In this document: one piece after another, positions 1-8,416 of the stretch
Layout: the number at the start of each line of letters is the position of its first letter
Numbering within the stretch: position 1 is the first letter of the stretch
From: Acidimicrobiia bacterium
GTDB lineage: Bacteria; Actinomycetota; Acidimicrobiia; Spongiisociales; UBA11373
Length of the DNA: 64,000 nt
Direction: 5' to 3'
Assembly (NCBI GenBank): GCA_029263095.1
Contig: JAJCYA010000066.1
Location: 61,162 to 125,161 of the forward strand
Notes under the pieces: generated by a model
Database searches by the model: none
Seen by the model: only the letters and a program-made list of their open reading frames with translations
Told to the model about the DNA's origin: nothing
Translations under genes and position numbers: made by a program

Positions 1-1
1 C

Positions 2-532
2 GTGAGCGACGAAGTCGAACTCAATCAATTAGAGGATTCGACGGTTCCACCTCGAACGGGTGAGCTTCTCGATCTCATCGACGAACTCATCATTGGCGTC
101 GAAGGCGCACGCAATGTTCCGCTGTCCAGCAACGTGATGCTGGATCGCGAGGTACTGCTGGAAATGCTGTTTCGGTTGCGCGACGACCTTCCCGAGGAGT
201 TGCGTGCCGCCCGCTGGATGGTGCGGGAGCGTGAGGCGTTCGTTGCCAGGACCAACGAGTCGGCGCGCGAGATGCTGGAGCGAGCACGTCAGCAGAGCGA
301 AGAATTGGTTTCCGAGTCCTACATCGTGAAAGAAGCCGTAGACGAGGCCAATGCGTTGACCCGCCACGCCGAGGCCGAAGCAACCCGGATCCGGCTTGAG
401 GCGGAGGACTACAGCGAACAGGCGATGGAGCAGACGGAGACCGTGCTGGCGGACCTGTTGGCGCAGGTGAGGGCACGCCGCGCCGAGCTGCATCAGACAA
501 GGCGTAGTGACGATCCAGTCGTAGAGGACTGA
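2..532 (+). CDS. SepIVA-like / DivIVA-domain coiled-coil protein
   Basis: GTG start one base inside the window edge; 176 residues. The N-terminal ~75 residues have a short DivIVA-like pattern (LLDLIDELI, then SNVMLDREVLLEML). A long charged coiled coil follows (about 80-165), rich in E, R, A and Q. There is no signal peptide or membrane segment. In mycobacteria the gene at this position, directly before the yceD/DUF177 gene, encodes the septation factor SepIVA, which acts at the cytoplasmic side of the division site. Assignment rests on position plus architecture. The upstream neighbour, often coaD in this order, lies outside the window. Confidence 0.65.
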   Translation: MSDEVELNQLEDSTVPPRTGELLDLIDELIIGVEGARNVPLSSNVMLDREVLLEMLFRLRDDLPEELRAARWMVREREAFVARTNESAREMLERARQQSEELVSESYIVKEAVDEANALTRHAEAEATRIRLEAEDYSEQAMEQTETVLADLLAQVRARRAELHQTRRSDDPVVED

Positions 533-607
533 GAACGGTCTCTGCGGATCGGCTCGGTGACACGTGGTGTCTCTTGCGCTCCGGCGGGCGTGAGATCGTG
601 CGACCGG

Positions 608-613
608 TACAGT
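608..613 (+). promoter_or_regulatory. -10 element TACAGT, leaderless yceD
   Basis: TACAGT lies exactly 6 nt before the GTG at 620. This fits an actinobacterial TANNNT -10 box that starts the transcript at the start codon itself. It favours GTG 620 over the longer upstream reading. Confidence 0.55.
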
Positions 614-619
614 GCCGAG

Positions 620-1114
620 GTGGCGTCGTCACTCTTCCTCATCCCCGTTTCCGACCTGACAGCCGACCCTGGGTCGCGACGTGCCATCGTCGTTGAGGCA
701 CCGATCGAATGGGGCTTCGAACTCGCTGCTGTGGGGCCGCAGCTCCATGCCGAACTGCTCCTTGAGAATGCAGCCGGTGTGCTCGTCGTGCGCGGACCCG
801 CCAAGACCACGGTCGATTTCACCTGCCATCGTTGTCTCACCGAGTGGACAGAGCCGCTCCGTGTGGACGTTGTGGAGGCGCTCGGCTTCGAAGATGACGA
901 GGACGGATACGCCCTCGATGGCGACACTGCAGACCTTGAACCTGTGCTGCGCGATGCCCTTCTTCTGGGGGTTTCGCTCCGCCCGTCGTGTCGCGACGAC
1001 TGCCGTGGACTTTGCGTCGCGTGCGGAGCCGACTTGAATACCGATTCCTGTCCTGGGCACGACGAAGTGAGCGCCTCGCCCTTCGCCGAGCTTCGGGATT
1101 TGCTAGAACCCTGA
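620..1114 (+). CDS. yceD: YceD family protein (DUF177)
   Basis: 164 residues from GTG 620. The family is linked to rRNA/L32 expression and almost always precedes rpmF, as here (24 nt upstream). Two cysteine pairs are visible: CHRC near residue 70, then CRDDC and CVACG near the C-terminus before a CPGHD segment. They suggest a metal-binding or zinc-ribbon-like C-terminal half, usual for DUF177. An in-frame extension upstream to 557 exists. I chose 620 because a TANNNT box lies 6 nt before it and because the extra residues look non-conserved. Confidence 0.8.
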   Translation: MASSLFLIPVSDLTADPGSRRAIVVEAPIEWGFELAAVGPQLHAELLLENAAGVLVVRGPAKTTVDFTCHRCLTEWTEPLRVDVVEALGFEDDEDGYALDGDTADLEPVLRDALLLGVSLRPSCRDDCRGLCVACGADLNTDSCPGHDEVSASPFAELRDLLEP

Positions 1115-1138
1115 TCTGACTCGCTGAAAGGGCGCGCC

Positions 1139-1312
1139 ATGGCGGTCCCGAAAAAGAAAATGTCCCGTTCCCGTACCCGGCAGCGGAAGGCGGCGTGGAA
1201 ACTCACTCGCACGCAGACCACGCGTTGCCCGCAGTGCGACTCGCCCAAGCTCCCGCACCGTGTGTGCCCGGAGTGTGGGACCTATAAGGGCCGGGAGGTC
1301 ATCCCGAGCTGA
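1139..1312 (+). CDS. rpmF: 50S ribosomal protein L32
   Basis: 57 residues beginning MAVPKKKMSRSRTRQRKA, the typical basic L32 N-terminus. A C4 zinc-ribbon follows: CPQC near residue 31 and CPEC near 44. Length and motif order match zinc-binding L32. A GAAAGGG ribosome-binding site sits about 8 nt before ATG 1139. It follows yceD in the usual yceD-rpmF-plsX order. Confidence 0.95.
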   Translation: MAVPKKKMSRSRTRQRKAAWKLTRTQTTRCPQCDSPKLPHRVCPECGTYKGREVIPS

Positions 1313-1327
1313 GGAGGACGCTGAGCA

Positions 1328-1360
1328 ATGCATGTCACTCACCCAGACGACCATGCCTAG
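1328..1360 (+). CDS. putative 10-residue leader peptide before plsX
   Basis: A strong Shine-Dalgarno-like GAGGAGG at 1311-1317 lies 10 nt before ATG 1328. The ATG opens a 10-codon frame (MHVTHPDDHA, three His) ending in TAG. The following ~170 nt before plsX hold a hairpin-forming stretch around 1431-1460 (GGTTC, TCCTCGAGGA, GAACC). A leader peptide or attenuator is possible. It may equally be a chance short frame after the rpmF stop. Confidence 0.3.
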   Translation: MHVTHPDDHA

Positions 1361-1533
1361 CTCTCGATTTCGGGTCCTATTCGGCCCTGAAGCGTCTCCG
1401 CACGATTGTGCCGCGGTGTCCTCCGCTGCGCCGGTTCTCCTCGAGGAGGGCCCGAACCGACGGTGCCTAGGGTGACGCCGCTGAGCGCCCACCCGAGTCG
1501 TGGCCTCGTCCGCCAGGTCGGCGGGGGTTCCTC

Positions 1534-2514
1534 ATGGCCCGGGTAGCTCTCGACGCGATGGGTGGGGATCATGCCCCCGAACAGACGGTCCTTGGTGCCC
1601 TCGATGCAGCGGCTCGCGGCGTCGATGTTGTTCTGGTTGGCGAGGAATCGGTGCTCGAAGAAGAACTCGAGGCAGTCGGGGGGATGCTCCCGATCGTCCA
1701 TGCTGCGGATGTCATCGACATGGCCGAGGATCCGGCGGCCGCGATCAGAGCGAAAAAGGGCGCCTCGGTGATAGTGGCTTCTGAATTGGTCTCGTCGGGC
1801 GAGGCGGCTGGCATCGTGTCTGCCGGGTCGACCGGTGCCGCCCTGGCGGCCGCCGCGTTTGTAATCGGCCGGATCTCAGGCGTGGCTCGGCCCGCCATTG
1901 CCACGATCTTCCCGTTGGGATCGCCGACGGTCGTACTCGATGTGGGGGCCAACATCGATGTCAAACCCGAGCACCTCGCCCAGTTTGCGGTCATGGGGTC
2001 AGTTGTCGCTCAGGTGTATCTCGGGATTGAGGATCCGCGAGTCGGGCTGCTCAACATCGGTGAAGAGAAGTTCAAGGGGCGCGATCTCGAGAAACAGGCC
2101 TTCGGGCTCATCGAGGAGCTTCCGCTTCACTTTGTCGGCAACGTCGAGGGTCGTGATCTGGGTAACGGCGCCGTCGACGTCGTGGTGGCGGATGGCTTCA
2201 CCGGCAACGTCCTCCTCAAGACAGCGGAGGGCACGTCGCGAGCCGTGGGCAGGTTCGTGCTGGAGGCCCTGACCTCGGTCGAGGACCCCGAGATTCAGGC
2301 GGCAGCAAGGGTAGTGCTCCCGCACCTTCTCGAGCTACGGGAGAAGTTCAACCCAGAGGCCTATGGCGGAGCCCATCTCGTGGGAGCAAAGGGAACGGTG
2401 GTCATCGCACATGGGTCGTCGTCCCGGGTGGCGATCGGCAATGCCCTCGCACTGGCCTCAGAGGGAGCCGAGCGTGATCTGGTCGGCCGCATCGAGGCGG
2501 GGCTCAGTGGCTGA
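1534..2514 (+). CDS. plsX: phosphate acyltransferase PlsX
   Basis: 326 residues starting MARVALDAMGGDHAP, the hallmark PlsX N-terminus. PlsX converts acyl-ACP to acyl-phosphate for phosphatidic acid synthesis at the membrane face. Conserved glycine-rich segments (SAGSTGAALAAA near 90, DVGANIDVKPEHL near 135, GFTGNVLLKTAEG near 225) are all present, and length is normal. It overlaps rnc by 8 bp, which suggests coupled translation. A long leader (about 220 nt) separates it from rpmF. Confidence 0.96.
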   Translation: MARVALDAMGGDHAPEQTVLGALDAAARGVDVVLVGEESVLEEELEAVGGMLPIVHAADVIDMAEDPAAAIRAKKGASVIVASELVSSGEAAGIVSAGSTGAALAAAAFVIGRISGVARPAIATIFPLGSPTVVLDVGANIDVKPEHLAQFAVMGSVVAQVYLGIEDPRVGLLNIGEEKFKGRDLEKQAFGLIEELPLHFVGNVEGRDLGNGAVDVVVADGFTGNVLLKTAEGTSRAVGRFVLEALTSVEDPEIQAAARVVLPHLLELREKFNPEAYGGAHLVGAKGTVVIAHGSSSRVAIGNALALASEGAERDLVGRIEAGLSG

Positions 2515-3181
2515 CCTGGAAGCGGCCCTCGGGTATTCCTTCGATGATCCGTCGCTACTAGATCTCGCACTCACGCACCGATCGCTTGAAGCCGAGGAGG
2601 AGTTGGAGTCGTCTAACGAGCGCCTCGAGTTTCTTGGTGATGCCGTACTCGGTCTGGTTGTCGCAGATGAGCTGTTTGGCGCAGGACACATGGATGAGGG
2701 GGCGATGGCCAAAGTCCGGGCGGCGGTGGTAAACGAAGCTGCTCTCGCAGAAATCGGAAGGAACCTCGGTCTCGGCGATCACGTGCGACTCGGCAAGGGT
2801 GAACAGATCTCGGGTGGGCGTGACAAGTCATCGATCCTGGCTGACGCTCTGGAGGCGGTGATCGGCGCCGTCTACCTTGATGGAGGGTTCGAACTCGCTC
2901 GTCGATTCATAGTCCGAAACTGGGGTGACCTCCTAGTCGACAGGGCTGCGGCACCGGGAGAACGGGATTACAAGACCCGGTTGCAGGAAGTGCTCGCTCG
3001 TCGAGGCGCAGTGCCCGATTACGCAGTCGGGGGCATCGGCCCCGATCATGCCCGAGAGTTCACGGCCGCGGTAACTGTTGACGGGGAGCAGCTGGGTGTG
3101 GGCGTCGGGAGTTCGAAAAAGCGTGCTCAGCAGGAGGCGGCGCGCGAGGCGCTGGCCGCGCTGGGGGAGGCCGATGCCTGA
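2507..3181 (+). CDS. rnc: ribonuclease III
   Basis: 224 residues from GTG 2507, overlapping the plsX end. RNase III cleaves double-stranded RNA in rRNA processing. The signature ERLEFLGDAVL is at residues 38-48, with acidic metal ligands E41 and D45. The second acidic pair is D113 and E116 in the DALEAVIGAVYLDGG motif. A C-terminal double-stranded RNA-binding domain spans about 155-222 (DYKTRLQE, GSSKKRAQQEAAREAL). A longer in-frame reading inside plsX was rejected because the family begins at the ADLEAALGY-type sequence. It overlaps mutM by 8 bp. Confidence 0.96.
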   Translation: MADLEAALGYSFDDPSLLDLALTHRSLEAEEELESSNERLEFLGDAVLGLVVADELFGAGHMDEGAMAKVRAAVVNEAALAEIGRNLGLGDHVRLGKGEQISGGRDKSSILADALEAVIGAVYLDGGFELARRFIVRNWGDLLVDRAAAPGERDYKTRLQEVLARRGAVPDYAVGGIGPDHAREFTAAVTVDGEQLGVGVGSSKKRAQQEAAREALAALGEADA

Positions 3182-4004
3182 GCTCCCCGAGGTGGAGGCC
3201 ACCCGGCGTCACCTCGAACCTATCCTTGTTGGCGCCCAGATCGCGGGCGTCGACGTCCGCCGCCTGCGGATGGTGCGGCGCCAGGAGAACCCCGCCGATT
3301 TTGCGGCGCGGCTCTGCGGCAGGCGCATCGGTGCATTGGATAGGCATGGAAAGTATCTACTGGGACGACTCGAGGGAGACTTCACCTGGGTAACCCACCT
3401 CGGGATGTCGGGCCGCATCCGAGTGGCTGAGGCCGGTGAAATCGAGGATCCACATACCAATGTCGTGATCGATCTGACAGCCGGGCCTCAGATCCGGTTT
3501 GTCGATCCCCGCACCTTTGGTTTCATGGCCGCGTATACGCCCGATGAGTATGGCCGCTCGAGCCTTGCCGCTCTCGGTCGGGATGCATTCTGCGACCTCC
3601 CGCCATCCGCCGACTTGGCGCAGTTGCTGCATGGGCGTTCGGCACCGATCAAGGCTCTGCTTCTCGATCAGAGGCTCCTCGCCGGCCTCGGGAACATCTA
3701 TGCGGACGAGGTTCTCTACCGCGCCGGGATCTCTCCGCATCGACCTGGAGGGTCGCTCACGTTGAGCGAGGTCACGGCACTCTGGGGGTCGATCGGCCCG
3801 GTTCTCAAGGCCGGGTTGGTAGCTGGTGGGACCAGTCTCGGCGACCTGGCGTACCTGCTGCCCGATGGCCGAGCCGGCGACCACATGGCGCGTCTCGGGG
3901 TGTACGGCAGAACGGCGGAGGCATGTCGGAGCTGTGGCACGCCCATCACGGCAGCGGTGTTGCGGGGGAGGACGACCCACTGGTGCCCGGAGTGCCAGGA
4001 ATGA
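3174..4004 (+). CDS. mutM: formamidopyrimidine-DNA glycosylase (Fpg/MutM)
   Basis: 276 residues. The mature N-terminus PELPEVE supplies catalytic Pro2 and Glu3, and the lysine in RHGKYLL is residue 60. The helix-two-turn-helix includes GLGNIYADEVLYRAGI. A C-terminal zinc finger of four cysteines (CRSC and CPEC) ends the protein with the conserved GRTTHWCPECQ. The enzyme removes oxidised purines such as 8-oxoguanine and nicks the strand. The rnc-mutM pairing is usual in Actinomycetota. It shares ATGA with the following lipoprotein gene. Confidence 0.96.
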   Translation: MPELPEVEATRRHLEPILVGAQIAGVDVRRLRMVRRQENPADFAARLCGRRIGALDRHGKYLLGRLEGDFTWVTHLGMSGRIRVAEAGEIEDPHTNVVIDLTAGPQIRFVDPRTFGFMAAYTPDEYGRSSLAALGRDAFCDLPPSADLAQLLHGRSAPIKALLLDQRLLAGLGNIYADEVLYRAGISPHRPGGSLTLSEVTALWGSIGPVLKAGLVAGGTSLGDLAYLLPDGRAGDHMARLGVYGRTAEACRSCGTPITAAVLRGRTTHWCPECQE

Positions 4005-4666
4005 GACGATCCAGACTGGCGGCAGCGATGCTCGGCGCGTTCGTGTTGGCAGCGTGTTCCGGCAGTTCGGGTTCTGCTCGTACTCCGGCCACCGTCCGAG
4101 GGCTGGATGGTCTCGCATTGGAGTTTGCGGTCTCAGCTGAGCGGGCGCTCCAGGGCACGGCGTTCGAGGTCGTGTCGTCCGAGGCGGTTGCCGACTTGGT
4201 GGTAGGTCTGTGCAAAGGGTTGGGCGTGGGCGCGGTTCCGGCGACGGTCGATGGTCTCGGAATCGAGGCTCAGCCGGGAGATCAGGAGATCCTTGCCGAG
4301 ATTCTCACCTCAGGGATGGTTCAGGTCTGTGGAGATCGAGCTCCTGTCGACCTCACCGGCTTCTACTTGGACGCCGTTCGTGGAGCGGTGGAGTCCAGTG
4401 GGGGTGTCGCAGCATTTGAAGAAGATGACGCGATCCGGGCGGGACCAGTCGTCTGCGCCACACTCGAATCGGGTCTCGGTGTGGAGGCGGCGCTCCTGGC
4501 GACTGTTGCCAGCCTCTTCGGAGTTGTAGTAGGTGGTGCCGATCAACTGGCTGATGTCCTTGATGGGGATCAAGGGTTGGTGGCGGGAGCCGTATTCGCC
4601 TCGGCAACCGCTCTGATCTGTCCGGAATTCGCGGGCGCCGTCGAGGCCTTTGTGGAATCGTTGTGA
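4001..4666 (+). CDS. predicted lipoprotein of unknown function
   Basis: 221 residues; ATG 4001 overlaps the mutM stop. A short basic N-terminus and hydrophobic core lead to a lipobox LAACSG, placing the lipidated cysteine at residue 19. The mature part is acidic and Ala/Gly/Val-rich, with four cysteines in CKG, CGD, CAT and CPE contexts that could form disulfides outside the membrane. I do not recognise a family. It sits between mutM and acyP, a slot with no lipoprotein in the actinobacterial orders I know, and overlaps both neighbours by 4 bp, so it is co-transcribed. Confidence 0.75.
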   Translation: MRRSRLAAAMLGAFVLAACSGSSGSARTPATVRGLDGLALEFAVSAERALQGTAFEVVSSEAVADLVVGLCKGLGVGAVPATVDGLGIEAQPGDQEILAEILTSGMVQVCGDRAPVDLTGFYLDAVRGAVESSGGVAAFEEDDAIRAGPVVCATLESGLGVEAALLATVASLFGVVVGGADQLADVLDGDQGLVAGAVFASATALICPEFAGAVEAFVESL

Positions 4667-4932
4667 TTGCCCGTCGCGTTGCCGTGATCGGACGGGTTCA
4701 GGGAGTGGGATTTCGGTGGCACACCGCCCGCCGAGCCGACCAGCTGGGCGTGTGCGGGTGGATTCGCAACACTCCGACGGGATCCGTAGAGGCTCACTTG
4801 GAGGGGGACCGGGAGGCAGTGGAGTCGTTGCTGAGATGGCTGGCTGTGGGACCGCCGTCCGCCAGAGTTGATGGAGTGGACGAGGCCCCCGCAACACCGA
4901 TTCACCCCGAATCGTTCGAGATAGGCCACTAA
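4663..4932 (+). CDS. acyP: acylphosphatase
   Basis: 89 residues from GTG 4663. The acylphosphatase signature is clear: GRVQGVGFRWHTARRA carries the catalytic arginine near residue 21, and GWIRNTPTGSVEAHLEG holds the catalytic asparagine. It hydrolyses carboxyl-phosphate mixed anhydrides in the cytosol. The position directly before smc is typical for Actinomycetota. The C-terminal ~15 residues (PATPIHPESFEIGH) are close to the usual FEIR-type ending. Confidence 0.94.
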   Translation: MIARRVAVIGRVQGVGFRWHTARRADQLGVCGWIRNTPTGSVEAHLEGDREAVESLLRWLAVGPPSARVDGVDEAPATPIHPESFEIGH

Positions 4933-4972
4933 ACCACACCTTTGTCATTCGGGTGATAGCCTGGATGCACCC

Positions 4973-7900
4973 GTGCATCTGAAGACACTCTCCCTCGCCG
5001 GCTTCAAGTCGTTTGCGGACCGAACCCGTATCGAATGTGAGCCGGGTGTGACAGTCGTCGTTGGACCCAACGGCTCAGGCAAGTCGAATATCGTCGATGC
5101 AATCGCCTGGGTACTGGGGACTCAGGCGACGAGCACTCTGCGGACTCAGAAGATGGATGACGTGATCTTTGCGGGGACCGCGGTGCGTCCTGCCCTCGGT
5201 CGTGCCGAGGTGTCGCTGACTCTGGACAATGGATCAGGGAAACTCGAACTCGATCTCTCAGAGGTGACGGTCACCCGCCGTCTCTATCGGGATGGCACGA
5301 GTGAGTACGAGATCAACGGCACACCGTGTCGGTTGCTCGACATCCAGGAGATGCTCGGAGACAGTGGAGTGGGCCGCCATCAGCATGTGCTCGTCGGCCA
5401 GGGACGGGTCGATAGCGTGCTCAACGCGGGCCCCGAGGAGCACAGAGCCATCATCGAAGAGGCAGCGGGCGTCATCAAGCATCGGCACCGCAGAGACCGA
5501 TCGATTCGGCGTCTCGAGGCGACCGATGTCGATTTGGTGCGCCTCAAGGATCTCCTCGCCGAGCAGCATCGGCTGATGCGACCGCTCAAGAGGCAGGCGA
5601 AGGCTGCAGAGCAACATGAGTCGGTCAAGGCCGAGTGGCGAGCGGTGCGATTGTGGCTCGGTGGTGATCAGCTTCGTACTGTGCGTGATCGCTTGTCGGA
5701 GATCGAGGTTGCCTCGGGCGTGGCGACGACTGGGCTCGATTCCGCTGTTGCAGAGCGGGAGCAGATCACGGCGTCCCTAGGGGATTTGCAGGCTGCTGCC
5801 GGCCAGACCGGCGAGGCCTTGGATCGCGACACGACAGCTGTGGCTCGCCTCGAAACGACAGCCGAGCGCCTGCAGCGTATCGCTCTTGTCGCTCGGGAGC
5901 GCCGGCTCGGGCTGGAACGCCGCATGGTCGGGGCAACGGAGCGCCGGAGCGATCTCGACGCTGAGCGGGAGCAACTCGTCTCGTCGGTCGCTGTCGCTCG
6001 AGCCGAAGAAGCCTCCGCTGCGGAGACCGCTGAGGAGTTCGCGATCACCTTGCGAGCGCTCGAGGATGAGGAGCGTTCGCTTGCCGACGCCGACCGCCTT
6101 CCTGCCGACGGCATTGCCGCCTCACTTCAGGGCGATCTTGCGTCTCTCGAGGCGGCAGCGGTGCGCGATGACAGGGAATCAGCCGATTTGGCGCGTCGCC
6201 GTGGTGCGGTTGCCGCCGTTATCGATGAAGAGATCACTGAGGCGACTCGGCTCTCAGAGGAGCGGGACCTGCTTGCGGTATCTCTCGCTTCGACCGAACG
6301 TGACCTCCAACGGGCGCGCGACGGGCTTGCCGAGGACGAGGCGGCAGCAGTCGAGGCGAACGAGACCCTTCGACTCGCCGACCGTGAGGTCGCCGCTGCC
6401 GCAGCGCGCGTCGAGGCTCTCGAGGCGGCCCGCGGTGGTCTTGTCGATCCCAAGACGCAGGTTGCCGCCTCCGAGCTCGACCCCATAGTTGGGACCATAT
6501 CTGCCAGATTGGATGTACCACCCGACCTCGCCGTCGCGGTCGATGCGGCTCTCGGATCCTGGGCAGACGCCTACGTTGCAGGCGATAGAGCAGGCGTGGT
6601 CGCGGCCGCCGGAGCCCTCAGGGATTCCGGTAGGGGCGGCGTCTCGTTCGTGGCGCCGGTGGGTGGACGGAGCGTTCCGGCGCGGATCGCGACGGCAGAT
6701 ATCGATGCGAGCGCCCTCGTGGATCGTCTTGGACCCGCTGCCGACGTCGGTCTGGCTGCAACGCTGCTAGGTGATGTCGCCCTCATCGATTCGTGGACGG
6801 CCGCAATTGAGCTGGTGGCGGCCCACCCCGAGGTTCGGGCTGTGACTCCCAACGGTGATCTGGTCACGGCGGCAGGCATCGTCGCCGCCCATCCTCAAGG
6901 TGTCGGCTCGGCGGTTATCGAGATGAGCCGTACTGCCGCGGCCGAAGCTGAGATCGAGCGCGCCCGCGCCGCCAGCCACGCCGCGACGGCAAGCCGCGAG
7001 TGTGAGGCGGCGGCACGAGCGGCTGAGGTTGCGAGGACCGAGTTCGAGGGCGTCAGACGCCGGATGGCTGGTCTCGACGAGACGTTGGCCCTTCTCGAGC
7101 GAGGACGTGGCGAGCGTCAGGCAGAACTCGAGCGGTTGGACGCCAGATCCCGCGCGCTCGCCACCGCGGCGGCGACGCGGATTGAGCGCGTCGCCGGTCT
7201 GAGGACGCGCCTCGCAGGGATCGAGGGGATCGGCTCTGTAGCCACGAACGCCTTGGAGGAGATCTCGCGGAGACGCGAGGAAGTGGCCCGGCGGCGCGAC
7301 GATGCCCAGCATCGGCGTCAGGAGGCCGCGTCGACGGCAGCAGCCGCCGCTGAGCGCCGGGCCCTCCTGGAGTCCAGAGTTACCGAGCTGGCGACTCTGT
7401 TCGATGAGGAGGATGAGCCGGTCGATCCCGCAACTGTGCAGCGTCTCACGACGGTCGAAGATTTGGCGACCCGGGCGCGGGGGGCGGTTCGAGTGCACAT
7501 AGAGGCTCTGCGGGGCAGACAGCGGCAGCTGCGCAAGGAGGCGGGAGATGCGGGCTCCAGGCTCGAGACGGCGCGCTCTCGTAGGGACCTGCTCGGTGAC
7601 CTGGCGGCTGAGGCTCGGGAGCGGGTTTCGAAGCTGGCTGTTGAGGAGGCCGAGCTCAAGGTGCGCGACGAGGCGATTGGCGAGGCGTTGCGGCGCGATG
7701 TTGACGCCGATGAGGATGAGGCGCTCGCAACGCCTCGGCCCGATGTCGACGAATCAGTCGATCTTCAGGCCCATGCCGAATCGCTCGGTGCCAAGCTCAA
7801 ACGGTTGGGCCCGATCAATCCACTGGCAGCCGCCGAGTACCGGGAGCTAGATGATCGAGCGAGCTTCCTCGAGGCGCAATTGGAGGATCTGGAGGAATCC

Positions 7901-8416
7901 CGTGCCGAGTTGCGCAAAGTGATCAGTGCTCTCGATGCAGAGATCGGGCGATTGTTCATTGCCGCATTCGACGATATCGCTGCCCACTTCGCAGAGAATT
8001 TCTCGGTGCTCTTCCCAGGTGGGACTGGGAGGATCACGCTCTCGGATCCCGATGATCCGTTGATCACCGGCGTCGACATCTTTGCCCAGCCAATGGGAAA
8101 GAAGGTCGATCGGCTACAGCTGCTCTCCGGGGGCGAGCGCTCACTGGCAGCGCTGGCCTTCCTGTTCGCAGTGTTTCGTTCACGACCCAGTCCGTTCTAC
8201 ATCCTCGACGAGGTCGAGGCGGCTCTCGACGATGCCAACCTGCGCCGGTTCCTCCGTTTGGTCGAGACTCTGCGCGATACGTCTCAGCTGGTCATCGTCA
8301 CGCATCAGCAACAGACGATGGAGGCCGCGGACGTCCTTTACGGTGTCACCATGGAGCCTGGCGAGAGCAGCCATGTGCTTGCCAAGCGAATGGCCGATCT
8401 CGTTCCCGGAGCGTGA
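4973..8416 (+). CDS. smc: chromosome segregation ATPase SMC
   Basis: 1147 residues from GTG 4973. The N-terminal head has the Walker A GPNGSGKS at about 32-39. Long coiled coils (about 170-490 and 660-960) flank a hinge near 500-640. The C-terminal head has LSGGERSLAALA, then a Walker B FYILDEVEAALDD. It acts with ScpA/ScpB as condensin in chromosome organisation. A TAGCCT box at 4957-4962 lies 10 nt before the GTG, so the transcript may have almost no leader. It ends in a 4-bp overlap with ftsY. Confidence 0.97.
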   Translation: MHLKTLSLAGFKSFADRTRIECEPGVTVVVGPNGSGKSNIVDAIAWVLGTQATSTLRTQKMDDVIFAGTAVRPALGRAEVSLTLDNGSGKLELDLSEVTVTRRLYRDGTSEYEINGTPCRLLDIQEMLGDSGVGRHQHVLVGQGRVDSVLNAGPEEHRAIIEEAAGVIKHRHRRDRSIRRLEATDVDLVRLKDLLAEQHRLMRPLKRQAKAAEQHESVKAEWRAVRLWLGGDQLRTVRDRLSEIEVASGVATTGLDSAVAEREQITASLGDLQAAAGQTGEALDRDTTAVARLETTAERLQRIALVARERRLGLERRMVGATERRSDLDAEREQLVSSVAVARAEEASAAETAEEFAITLRALEDEERSLADADRLPADGIAASLQGDLASLEAAAVRDDRESADLARRRGAVAAVIDEEITEATRLSEERDLLAVSLASTERDLQRARDGLAEDEAAAVEANETLRLADREVAAAAARVEALEAARGGLVDPKTQVAASELDPIVGTISARLDVPPDLAVAVDAALGSWADAYVAGDRAGVVAAAGALRDSGRGGVSFVAPVGGRSVPARIATADIDASALVDRLGPAADVGLAATLLGDVALIDSWTAAIELVAAHPEVRAVTPNGDLVTAAGIVAAHPQGVGSAVIEMSRTAAAEAEIERARAASHAATASRECEAAARAAEVARTEFEGVRRRMAGLDETLALLERGRGERQAELERLDARSRALATAAATRIERVAGLRTRLAGIEGIGSVATNALEEISRRREEVARRRDDAQHRRQEAASTAAAAAERRALLESRVTELATLFDEEDEPVDPATVQRLTTVEDLATRARGAVRVHIEALRGRQRQLRKEAGDAGSRLETARSRRDLLGDLAAEARERVSKLAVEEAELKVRDEAIGEALRRDVDADEDEALATPRPDVDESVDLQAHAESLGAKLKRLGPINPLAAAEYRELDDRASFLEAQLEDLEESRAELRKVISALDAEIGRLFIAAFDDIAAHFAENFSVLFPGGTGRITLSDPDDPLITGVDIFAQPMGKKVDRLQLLSGGERSLAALAFLFAVFRSRPSPFYILDEVEAALDDANLRRFLRLVETLRDTSQLVIVTHQQQTMEAADVLYGVTMEPGESSHVLAKRMADLVPGA

